DNA of 64,000 nt from contig JBOHUC010000024.1 in assembly GCA_050733935.1 (NCBI GenBank), forward strand, positions 1-64,000, in the 5' to 3' direction. Position numbers and translations under genes: made by a program. Positions 58,041 to 64,000 of the stretch are shown here, piece by piece. The notes beneath the pieces were generated by a model that made no database searches, was not told where the DNA came from, and worked only from the letters and a program-made list of their open reading frames with translations. Position 1 is the first letter of the stretch. Each line of letters starts with the position of its first letter. The DNA comes from JBOHUC01 sp050733935. Lineage in GTDB: Bacteria; Eisenbacteria; RBG-16-71-46; DASYSL01.

Positions 58041-59417
58041 CTAATTCACGACCGTCACGCGGGTCACAGCCTTTACACCCGGGAATTCGAGGCGTGCGAG
58101 GAAGAGCCCGCTGCTCACGCGGCGCCCCGCGTCGTCGCGACCGTCCCACTCGACGCCCGTCGCGGCGAGCGGCGCTTCGAGACTCCGGACCTGCCGCCCC
58201 GCGACCGTGAACAGCGTGATGCGGCCTGCCGCCGGAAGCGGAAGCCCGAACGCAAGGAGAGAGGTTCCATCCGTGACCGCAGGCTGCGCGCGGAAGCGAA
58301 GCGTTCCGCCGGCGAGCGCGGCGGTTCCGTCGCCCGCGCCGCCCGCACCGTCGCGCGGCTCGAGCACGAAGCCTCGCATCCCGCCCTCGTGAATGCCCCA
58401 GCCTACGATCTGTCCCGCATCGTTGATCCCGCGCGCTTCCCAGAACTCCCATCCCTCGGCGTTCGCGACCAGGCTCTTGAGCTCGACTGGCTCTTCTCCC
58501 GCGAGGGCGACGAACGCGCGGCATCCGCCCCACGAGCCGACGACGTCGCCGTGCGCGTTCACCCCGTAGGCGCGGCCCCCCTGAGCCCCGATCCGCTCGA
58601 CCTTTCCGTTCGCGTAGCGCACGGGCTGGAACTGGTGGGAGCCGTCCTCCGACGCGCCGACCACGAGTCCCGCCGCGTTCACCGCATAAGCGTGGCTGTG
58701 CCGGCCGCCGGGAAGCGTGCCCAAGTCCTCGAGACGTCCGCTCGCCTCGCTCCAGGCGAAGGCGTGCGACGCGGCATCGCCCTGGATCCCGGCGTCCCCG
58801 ACCACGAGACCGGCGTCGTTCACGGCGAACGCGCGGCTGTGCGTGCCGCCCAGCGTACCGAGATCGATCGTCTCGCCCGACGGGCTCCTCTGGAACGCGC
58901 GCTCGCTCGTCTCCTCCGCGACGGTCGTGCCGACGACGACTCCGCGTGCGTTGATCCCGCGGGCGCCACCCGAGGTTGCGCCGAGGTCGTCACTGAAGCG
59001 CTCCCCCCCGCGAACCGCGTGCAGGCGGAATTCCGAGTCCTTTGCCCAGCCTGCAAGCGTGCCGCTCGAGTTGAGGGCGTAAGCGAATGATTCGCCCTCG
59101 GCGCGCAGCGGCGTCATCCACTGGAACTTCCCCGCGCTCCATCGAAACCCGATCGCGGAGCCGTCCTCCCCGATCGCCCCGAAGAGCGTCCCGGCCACCT
59201 GACCCGCGTCGTTGATCGCGTAGGCCTGCGTGTCGCCGCGTTCGGAGGCGATCGGAACGAGCGTGTAGCGCGGTGCGTTGGCGGGTGCGGCAGCGGGTGC
59301 GGCAGCGGGTGCGGCAGCGGGCGCGGCACCTGCGGCGGCGAGTGCGGGTGAAGCAAAGGTCGCCCCGGCGAGAAGAGCAGCTGCGGCCACGGAGGGCAGA
59401 GCGGGAAGGTTCGGCAT
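58041..59417 (-). CDS. Exported HAF-repeat protein with FlgD-like C-terminal module
   Basis: A 458-residue protein. Signal peptide at about 1-27, then a (APAA)n linker encoded by a 12-bp repeat. From about 45 to 355 lie seven or so HAF-type repeats (YAINDAGQVAGTLFGAIGED, FAVNDAGLVVGDAGIQGDAA and YAVNAAGLVVGASEDGSHQF). Residues about 380-458 are a FlgD Ig-like or sorting-type module (LPAAGRITLFTVAGRQVRSL, then WDGRDDAGRRVSSGLFLARL). Such modules end many surface proteins of related phyla. ATG 59417. Probably anchored at the cell surface or secreted. Confidence 0.85.
   Translation of the reverse strand: MPNLPALPSVAAAALLAGATFASPALAAAGAAPAAAPAAAPAAAPANAPRYTLVPIASERGDTQAYAINDAGQVAGTLFGAIGEDGSAIGFRWSAGKFQWMTPLRAEGESFAYALNSSGTLAGWAKDSEFRLHAVRGGERFSDDLGATSGGARGINARGVVVGTTVAEETSERAFQRSPSGETIDLGTLGGTHSRAFAVNDAGLVVGDAGIQGDAASHAFAWSEASGRLEDLGTLPGGRHSHAYAVNAAGLVVGASEDGSHQFQPVRYANGKVERIGAQGGRAYGVNAHGDVVGSWGGCRAFVALAGEEPVELKSLVANAEGWEFWEARGINDAGQIVGWGIHEGGMRGFVLEPRDGAGGAGDGTAALAGGTLRFRAQPAVTDGTSLLAFGLPLPAAGRITLFTVAGRQVRSLEAPLAATGVEWDGRDDAGRRVSSGLFLARLEFPGVKAVTRVTVVN
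59281..59328. repeat. Four-copy 12-bp tandem repeat in the HAF-repeat gene
   Basis: GCGGGTGCGGCA occurs four times in a row (the last with one change). It encodes the Ala/Pro linker behind the signal peptide. The unit is a multiple of three, so slippage would change linker length without breaking the frame. Confidence 0.85.
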
Positions 59418-59528
59418 GGCGCAATCTCCGGTTGAGGGGTTTCGAATGAGGCCCGAGCATACGCCCGTCCGGGGGGACGTCAAAGCAGCGAGCGGAGCGC
59501 CTGTGGTATCCTCTTGTCGCAAACCCCC

Positions 59529-60398
59529 ATGGACCTGTCCCTGATCCTCGTCTACTACAAGGCCCGTGAACACCTGAGGGCCTGCCTGCCCTCCCTGCCC
59601 GCGGCGTGCGCGGGACTCTCGTACGAGGTGATCGTGGTCGACAACGCCTCGGCGGACGGTGTGGCGGCCGAAATGAGACGGGAATTCCCTCACGTCCGCT
59701 GGATCGAGAATTCCGAAAACGTGGGGTTCGCTCGCGGCGTGAACCGCGGGCTCGCAGTCGCGGGCGGCCGCGCCATCGCGCTCCTCAATCCGGACACGAT
59801 CGTGGAGCCCGGAGCCTTCTCCACGCTCGTGCGTCATCTCGACCAGCACCCGGCGACGGGCGCCGTCGGGCCCAAGATCCTCGACCCGGATGGCTCGATT
59901 CAGCTCTCCTGCCGGCGGTTTCCCACGCACTGGACGGGACTCTTCAACCGCTACTCGCTCCTCACCCGGCTCTTTCCGAACAACCCGTGGAGCCGCGCCT
60001 ATCTCATGCTCGATTTCGATCACGCCTCGACACGGGCTGTCGACTGGATCTCGGGCGCGTGCCTCGTGACCCGGCGCGACGTGGTCGAACGCGTCGGACC
60101 GATGGACGAGGCGTTCTTCCTCTTCAACGAGGACGTGGACTGGTGCCGCCGCATGCACGATGCGGGCTACGACGTCGTCTATCTTCCGGAAGCGCGCTGC
60201 ATGCACGCGATCGGCGCGTCGAAGGGCGCGATTCCGCTGTGGCTCATCTGGCGGCGACACCAGGGCATGCGCCACTATTTCCGTAAGCACCACAAGGGAC
60301 CGTGGCCGGTCATGCTGCTCACGGATCTCGGGATCCTCCTTCGCTGCGCCGCCCAGGTCGCGCTCAATCCCCTGCGCGCGCTCGGAGGTCCCGCTTGA
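59529..60398 (+). CDS. Glycosyltransferase family 2 (rhamnosyltransferase-like)
   Basis: A 289-residue GT-A enzyme: VIVVDNASADGVAAEM for nucleotide-sugar binding, ENVGFARGVNRGLAVAGGRA, ALLNPDTIVEPGAF with the DxD-type acidic site, and FFLFNEDVDWCRRMHDAGYD for the catalytic base. These are hallmarks of the WbbL/RfbF group that adds rhamnose or a similar sugar in polysaccharide assembly. ATG 59529 is preferred; TTG 59514 is also open. The WecA-type gene follows with TTGA overlap, so both act in the same pathway. Confidence 0.9.
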   Translation: MDLSLILVYYKAREHLRACLPSLPAACAGLSYEVIVVDNASADGVAAEMRREFPHVRWIENSENVGFARGVNRGLAVAGGRAIALLNPDTIVEPGAFSTLVRHLDQHPATGAVGPKILDPDGSIQLSCRRFPTHWTGLFNRYSLLTRLFPNNPWSRAYLMLDFDHASTRAVDWISGACLVTRRDVVERVGPMDEAFFLFNEDVDWCRRMHDAGYDVVYLPEARCMHAIGASKGAIPLWLIWRRHQGMRHYFRKHHKGPWPVMLLTDLGILLRCAAQVALNPLRALGGPA

Positions 60399-61450
60399 CG
60401 CCGGGCTGGCTCGGCGTGCTCGCCCTCACCGCCGCTGCGTTCGTGGTCGCGATTGCGTTCACGCCGGCCGTCATGCGGGCGGCGCAGCGTTTCGGCTTCG
60501 TCGATCATCCGGGCGAACGCAAGGTCCATCGCGAGCCGATGCCTACCGGCGGCGGTTTCGCAGTCGCGGGCGCGTTCTTTGCCGTCCTGTGGATCTCGAC
60601 GTTGTTCCCGGGAGCCCCGCCGATGCGCGCGGTCATCGGGCTCACGGTCGTCGGCGTCCTCGCTCTCCTCCTCGGATATTTCGACGACCGCTTCCGGCTT
60701 CCGGCGTGGTTCAAGCTCATCGTCCAGGCGGGCTGCGGAGTCTTGCTGCACCAGTTCGGCTTTGGCGTCGACAAGCTCTCGAACCCGTTCGCGGGCGATC
60801 GAGCGGCGATCGAGCTCCAGGGCCTCGGAATCCTGGTCGACGTCATCTGGGTGCTCGCGATCACGAACGCGATCAATCTGATCGACGGTCTCGACGGCCT
60901 GGCCACGGGCGTGGTCGCGATCGCGACGGGGGCGCTGGTCGCGGTCGCGACCATCCATCAAGACGCCTCGGTGATCTGGGTGGGAGCGATCCTGGTCGGT
61001 GCGTGCCTCGGGTTCCTGCGCTACAACTTCCCGCCCGCGCGCATGTTCCTCGGCGACACGGGGAGCCAGTTCCTCGGCATGATGATGGCGGCGCTCGCGC
61101 TGCTCGAGAACAACAAGGGCACGGCCGCGATCACGCTCCTCCTTCCGATCGTCGCGATGGGCCTGCCGCTCCTCGATTCAGGGCTCGCGTTCGTCCGGCG
61201 GCTCGGTCGGGGCGGCCGGATCTTCCGCGCCGACCAGGAGCACCTGCACCACAGGCTCCTCCACCTCGGGCTCACGCAGCGCCAGGTCGTCACGCTCATG
61301 TACTACGCGTGCGCGTACCTCGGGATCACGGCCTACATGCTGTCGTTCCTGCCGCGGCGGGCGGTGCTGCTCGTCCTCGTCCTCCTCACCATGGGCCTCG
61401 TGCTCGCGCTCGAGACGCTCGAGTTCATCGATCGCCGATCCCGTCGCTAG
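60395..61450 (+). CDS. WecA/MraY-type polyprenyl-phosphate sugar-1-phosphate transferase
   Basis: A 351-residue inner-membrane enzyme with about 11 helices, starting at TTG 60395 after GGAGG. It starts surface polysaccharide by moving GlcNAc-1-phosphate (or a similar sugar) to undecaprenyl phosphate. Motifs: HPGERKVHREPMPTGGG, LLGYFDDRF, ITNAINLIDGLDGLATG, PPARMFLGDTGSQFLGMM and the His-rich DQEHLHHRLLHLGL. The His motif favours WecA over MraY. Coupled to the GT2 gene. Confidence 0.92.
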   Translation: MTPGWLGVLALTAAAFVVAIAFTPAVMRAAQRFGFVDHPGERKVHREPMPTGGGFAVAGAFFAVLWISTLFPGAPPMRAVIGLTVVGVLALLLGYFDDRFRLPAWFKLIVQAGCGVLLHQFGFGVDKLSNPFAGDRAAIELQGLGILVDVIWVLAITNAINLIDGLDGLATGVVAIATGALVAVATIHQDASVIWVGAILVGACLGFLRYNFPPARMFLGDTGSQFLGMMMAALALLENNKGTAAITLLLPIVAMGLPLLDSGLAFVRRLGRGGRIFRADQEHLHHRLLHLGLTQRQVVTLMYYACAYLGITAYMLSFLPRRAVLLVLVLLTMGLVLALETLEFIDRRSRR

Positions 61451-61465
61451 CTTTTGCTTTTGCGC

Positions 61466-61505
61466 GGTCGCGCGGAGCGTTCTTCGGTCGCGCGGGGCGT
61501 CTTTG
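61466..61505. repeat. Two-copy 20-bp tandem repeat
   Basis: GGTCGCGCGG(A/G)GCGT(T/C)CTT(C/T) occurs at 61466-61485 and 61486-61505, and a third truncated start (GGTCGGGG) follows. Noncoding; function unknown. Confidence 0.65.
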
Positions 61506-61550
61506 GTCGGGGCCCGGTGCGCGATCGCGCCGAACTTTTTTGGCGCGCTA

Positions 61551-61610
61551 TGAGAGATTTTTCTTGACGCTCTTTCAGCGTCGGAGCGGTTGTCGCTCCC
61601 GGGTCTCTCA
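61551..61610. other. Three-way-junction inverted-repeat motif upstream of the HNH gene
   Basis: TGAGAGA (61551-61557) pairs with TCTCTCA (61604-61610) and encloses two adjacent hairpins, GACGCT/AGCGTC (61566-61571 with 61577-61582) and GGAGCG/CGCTCC (61583-61588 with 61594-61599), each with a 5-nt loop. All three helices are perfect. It could be an RNA element, or a single-strand DNA structure used by a mobile element. It lies 180 bp before the HNH gene start. Confidence 0.6.
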
Positions 61611-61789
61611 AAGGACACGCGCGAGCGTGCTCAGGATCGCTCGACTCGCGAGATCCGGCGGAGGTCCGGCGCAGCGCTCATGAGGCTCTGAACGACGCTC
61701 GTTGCGCGGCTGTCCGGGCGTGTCCGCCGCTCGTGATAGAAATGAATCGAGTCCCCGCTCGAAGGTGCGCCCCCGGTGGAGTCGTTGCC

Positions 61790-62947
61790 ATGCGTGCCTA
61801 CGCCCTGACTCACCTCAGCGATGAAGTCCTGCTTCGCAATCTGAACGAGCTCGTTGCGCGGGACCGCCTGACGACGACGGAGCTCCTCGCCTGCCTGGCC
61901 GAGGTCGATGCCCGCAGGCTCTACGTCCCCGCGGGCTACACGTCGATGCACGCCTTTTGCGTCGACGGCCTTCACCTGTCCGATGACGCAGCCTTCAAGC
62001 GGATCCAGGCCGCGCGGGCGGCGCGGCAGTTTCCGGCCCTCTTCGGAGCGCTGGCCGAGGGGCGGCTTCACCTCACGGCCGTGCGCCTCCTCGCGCCCCA
62101 TCTCACCGAGGAGAACGCGGACGAGCTGATTCGGGCCGCGTCGCACCGGCGTAAGGGCGAGATCGAAGAGTTCCTCGCCCGGCGTTTCCCCCTGCCCGAG
62201 GGGCAGTCGATGGTCCAGACGCTCCGCGCGCTTCCCTCGGTTCGGGCGTTACCGAAGGTGGAACTTGCCCCGGGGCAAGTTGCCGCTGCGGTGCGAGGTC
62301 TCCTGGGCGAGGTTGCCCCGGGGCAAGTTGAGTCTCGTGAGCCGCAGCCGGCCGGTGAACTTGCCCCGGGGCAAGTTGGAACGGCGGTCGGAGGGCCTGC
62401 CTCCGCCCCGACGACGGCTCCGGCGCGCTACCTGCTTCGGCTCGCCATTGGAAAGACCACCCACGACCGGCTGCGGTACGCGCAGGAGTTGCTCAGCCAT
62501 TCGGTGCCCTCGGGGGACATCGAGGCCGTTCTGGATCGCGCGCTCGAGGCCCTCATTCGTCAGCTCGAGTCCCGAAAGTTCGCGGCCACGAAGGAGGTGA
62601 AGCCAAAGCGTCGTGCGAACACGAAGCCCACGACGTCGGACAAGAGCCTGGGGGCGGTACCCATGCGGCGGGAGTCGGCTCGTGACCGGTACGTCCCGGC
62701 ACGCGTCAAGCGTGGGGTCTGGAAGCGCGATCAGGGTCGGTGCACGTTCGTGGGTGAGAGCGGACATCGCTGTGAGGCGCGAAGCTTCCTCGAATTCGAT
62801 CACATTGAGCCGCTGGCCCGAGGCGGAAGCGCGACCCGGGAGGGAACGCGACTCCGATGCCGGGCTCACAATCAGTTTGAAGCCGAGCGAGTGTTCGGCA
62901 CCGGGTTCATGGCCCACAAACGAGAGCAGGCTCGAGCGGGCACCTAG
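61790..62947 (+). CDS. HNH endonuclease with DUF222/13E12-like N-terminal region
   Basis: A 385-residue protein. The N-terminal region (TTTELLACLAEVDARRLYVP, GYTSMHAFCVDGLHLSDDAA and GRLHLTAVRLLAPHLTEENA) is the helical domain common to the 13E12-repeat nucleases. The C-terminal HNH domain spans about 305-370: WKRDQGRCTFVGESGHRCEA, FLEFDHIEPLARGGSATREG and LRCRAHNQFEAE. Between them, residues 158-196 contain three copies of LAPGQV or VAPGQV, encoded by a palindromic DNA repeat. ATG 61790 is the start. The family includes selfish or transposon-linked nucleases of unknown target. Confidence 0.9.
   Translation: MRAYALTHLSDEVLLRNLNELVARDRLTTTELLACLAEVDARRLYVPAGYTSMHAFCVDGLHLSDDAAFKRIQAARAARQFPALFGALAEGRLHLTAVRLLAPHLTEENADELIRAASHRRKGEIEEFLARRFPLPEGQSMVQTLRALPSVRALPKVELAPGQVAAAVRGLLGEVAPGQVESREPQPAGELAPGQVGTAVGGPASAPTTAPARYLLRLAIGKTTHDRLRYAQELLSHSVPSGDIEAVLDRALEALIRQLESRKFAATKEVKPKRRANTKPTTSDKSLGAVPMRRESARDRYVPARVKRGVWKRDQGRCTFVGESGHRCEARSFLEFDHIEPLARGGSATREGTRLRCRAHNQFEAERVFGTGFMAHKREQARAGT
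62262..62377. repeat. Three in-frame palindromes AACTTGCCCCGGGGCAAGTT in the HNH gene
   Basis: Perfect 20-bp copies lie at 62262-62281 and 62358-62377; a copy with the 14-bp core TTGCCCCGGGGCAA lies at 62313-62326 (followed by GTT). Spacing is 51 and 45 bp. In the reading frame each encodes (E)LAPGQV or EVAPGQV. All three share the same frame, so the protein carries the repeat as a motif in its linker. Confidence 0.9.
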
Positions 62948-63008
62948 CACGACGAGTACGACGAGGCGTGCCCGCACACCGGAGCGCGCGGAGCTTCCTC
63001 TGCTGCGG

Positions 63009-63839
63009 CTAGCGGAAGCGGCCCGGCCCCCCGCCTTGCGCGAACAGCGGCAGCTGCACCGAGGATCCCGTGTTCCACGCGGGGCACATCGGCTGGAATT
63101 CGCACCAGTTGCAGAGCGGAGTGATCCGCGGCGGAAAATCGTCCGCCTGGGCCGCGCGCTGGATGCGCGCGATGAGCCCGAGCACGTTGAGTTTCAACTC
63201 GCGCAACTGGTCCGGTGTGCGGATCGAGAAGAGCATCCGGTCGTGGGCCAGGTAGTGCCACACGAGCTTGATCGAGTGCACATCGGGCAGCTGGAGCGTG
63301 ACGCCCAACTGATAGAGCGCGAGCTGGCGATCGCGGTCGATCTCGTTCTGCGACGGCAGGCGGCGCGAGGTCTTGTAGTCGTGGATCTCGTAGTTCCCGC
63401 CGCCCAGATCCACGAGCCGGTCCACATAGCCGGTCAGGTGGACGTCGTTCTCCGGATCGAGCGGATAGGTGACGAGCATTTCCGCGCCCAGCGTGCGGCC
63501 GCGGTTGAACGGGTCGTGGCGCCGATAGTAGAGCTCGAGGCACCGCTCGGCGATGCGGCGATAGCCCGCGACCGTCTCTCCCGCCCGCACGACGTGGACG
63601 GCGCCGGACCACTCCCGTCCCCAGGCCTCCCGAAAGTGATCGAGGATTTCGGCCTGCGTGGGCTTGTAGCCCATCTCGATCGACTGATAGAGGAATTCGA
63701 GCGTCTCGTGGACGCGCTTCCCGAGGAACGACTCGATGCTCTCCCGTGGCGGGACTTCGACCTGATCCACGTACCGGAGACGGTATTGGAGCGGGCAGTT
63801 CTCGTAGGCATTGAGTCGGGAGTTCGAAAACGTCGCCAT
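63009..63839 (-). CDS. PD-(D/E)XK nuclease, RecB/Cas4-like with Fe-S cysteines
   Basis: A 276-residue protein with the PDDEXK_1 fold: ATFSNSRLNAYENCPLQYRL at the start, LTGYVDRLVDLGG and NYEIHDYKTSRRLP for the D-xn-D-x-K active site. Four Cys (ENCP near residue 15; CNWCEFQPMC near 243-252) match the [4Fe-4S] cluster seen in AddB and Cas4. It is a standalone gene with no cas gene nearby, so a DNA-repair role is likelier than CRISPR adaptation. ATG 63839. Confidence 0.88.
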   Translation of the reverse strand: MATFSNSRLNAYENCPLQYRLRYVDQVEVPPRESIESFLGKRVHETLEFLYQSIEMGYKPTQAEILDHFREAWGREWSGAVHVVRAGETVAGYRRIAERCLELYYRRHDPFNRGRTLGAEMLVTYPLDPENDVHLTGYVDRLVDLGGGNYEIHDYKTSRRLPSQNEIDRDRQLALYQLGVTLQLPDVHSIKLVWHYLAHDRMLFSIRTPDQLRELKLNVLGLIARIQRAAQADDFPPRITPLCNWCEFQPMCPAWNTGSSVQLPLFAQGGGPGRFR

Positions 63840-63888
63840 CGAGGAGCAAGTATAGTCCGCTCCTCGGACGCTCTGCTAGTGTGCCCGC

Positions 63889-64000
63889 ATGTCTCGCGCG
63901 CGACTTGCTGTCGCTTTCGCCGCGGTCGTCGCTCTGACCTCGCTCGCGCTCGTCGTCGGTTGCGGGGGCAATGACCGTTCGCGTGATCGCGCATCCGGGC
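63889..64000 (+). CDS. Lipoprotein, N-terminal part (runs off the window)
   Basis: The first 37 residues of a gene that continues past the right edge. ATG 63889 starts a signal peptide (LAVAFAAVVALTSLALVV) ending in the lipobox VVGC (Cys25), followed by GGNDRSRDRASG. Lipoprotein export is clear. The rest is not visible, so no family can be named. Divergent from the nuclease gene. Confidence 0.75.
   Translation, partial: MSRARLAVAFAAVVALTSLALVVGCGGNDRSRDRASG

Larger units (their letters stand above)
61451..61789. other. Intergenic region before the HNH gene
   Basis: No gene was found in these 339 bp. The stretch contains a 20-bp tandem repeat (61466-61505), a T-rich patch that could end wecA-type transcripts (61535-61540) and a three-way-junction motif (61551-61610). 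It should also hold the promoter of the HNH gene. Confidence 0.5.

Noticed and set aside
62613..63974. A 453-codon plus-strand frame over the nuclease gene
   Set aside because: It is antisense to the well-supported PD-(D/E)XK gene and overlaps the HNH gene out of frame; its composition is that of a shadow.

Overview
The window is a GC-rich (roughly two thirds G+C by eye) stretch of bacterial chromosome, densely packed, with many GTG and TTG starts and many stop/start overlaps (ATGA, GTGA, TTGA) that imply translational coupling. Gene content points to a free-living, Gram-negative-type, aerobic-leaning bacterium from a poorly cultured phylum. Hallmarks are eukaryotic-like Ser/Thr kinases with TPR or hydrolase tails, TolB-like beta-propeller lipoproteins, several ECF sigma/anti-sigma pairs, Tat-exported enzymes, and an HAF-repeat protein with a C-terminal FlgD-like module. 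This mix is typical of Candidatus Eisenbacteria and some Gemmatimonadota or Acidobacteriota; I favour the first, by inference only. I saw no rRNA, tRNA or CRISPR array.

Layout. 1-5650 is a mobile element. It has an octamer (CGTGTCCG) inverted-repeat array, a small XRE regulator, a DUF3631-type primase/helicase split by a +1 frameshift in a C6 run, three small DNA-binding proteins and a tyrosine recombinase whose frame runs on into the 3' end of a chromosomal flavoprotein gene. 5660-9844 is a minus-strand run: flavoprotein, HicB-like/DinB protein, and a Ser/Thr kinase fused to an alpha/beta hydrolase. 10013-11308 looks like a stranded integron-type gene cassette carrying an HExxH protein with a C-terminal HicA-like domain. 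11384-19300 holds a GNAT enzyme, an ECF sigma factor with a membrane-anchored YCII partner, a Tat-exported intradiol dioxygenase, a kinase-TPR protein, an SDR, and a TetR/ECF sigma pair.

19500-23180 is one plus-strand operon: SPFH protein, Arc-type repressor, small membrane protein, ABC ATPase and permease, with a promoter and paired GATATC sites. 23218-25672 carries a GNAT, an acyl-CoA dehydrogenase, a 52-residue lipoprotein and a Rieske ferredoxin. 25797-30150 links a glutamate-type dehydrogenase to a sugar ABC importer that lacks its ATPase. 30185-38725 holds folE, an exported EEP nuclease/phosphatase, a HAD phosphatase, a methyltransferase, a GNAT, a SigK/RskA-type pair, an APC transporter with a USP-like tail, a UPF0126 (TRIC-like) protein and a DinB protein.

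38910-43451 is a six-gene minus-strand operon (NfeD protease, slipin, DUF1684 lipoprotein, DUF6265 protein, two DinB proteins). It is followed by a sigma-54 activator, four overlapping genes for small exported proline-tailed proteins, arginase, and a structured leader with an intrinsic terminator ahead of a Tat-tagged tldD and pmbA. 51579-61450 contains cell-envelope genes: GT39, YihY, TPR, TolB-like, ErpA-type Fe-S carrier, HAF-repeat protein, GT2 and WecA-type transferase. The window ends with an HNH (13E12/DUF222-like) nuclease gene that carries in-frame copies of a 20-bp palindrome also found between genes at 38.8 kb, a Cas4/RecB-like nuclease, and the start of a lipoprotein gene.

The most interesting signals are the palindrome family tied to the HNH gene, the cassette-borne HExxH-HicA fusion, the kinase-hydrolase fusion, the four-gene small exported protein cluster, the three-way-junction motif upstream of the HNH gene, and the structured leader before tldD.
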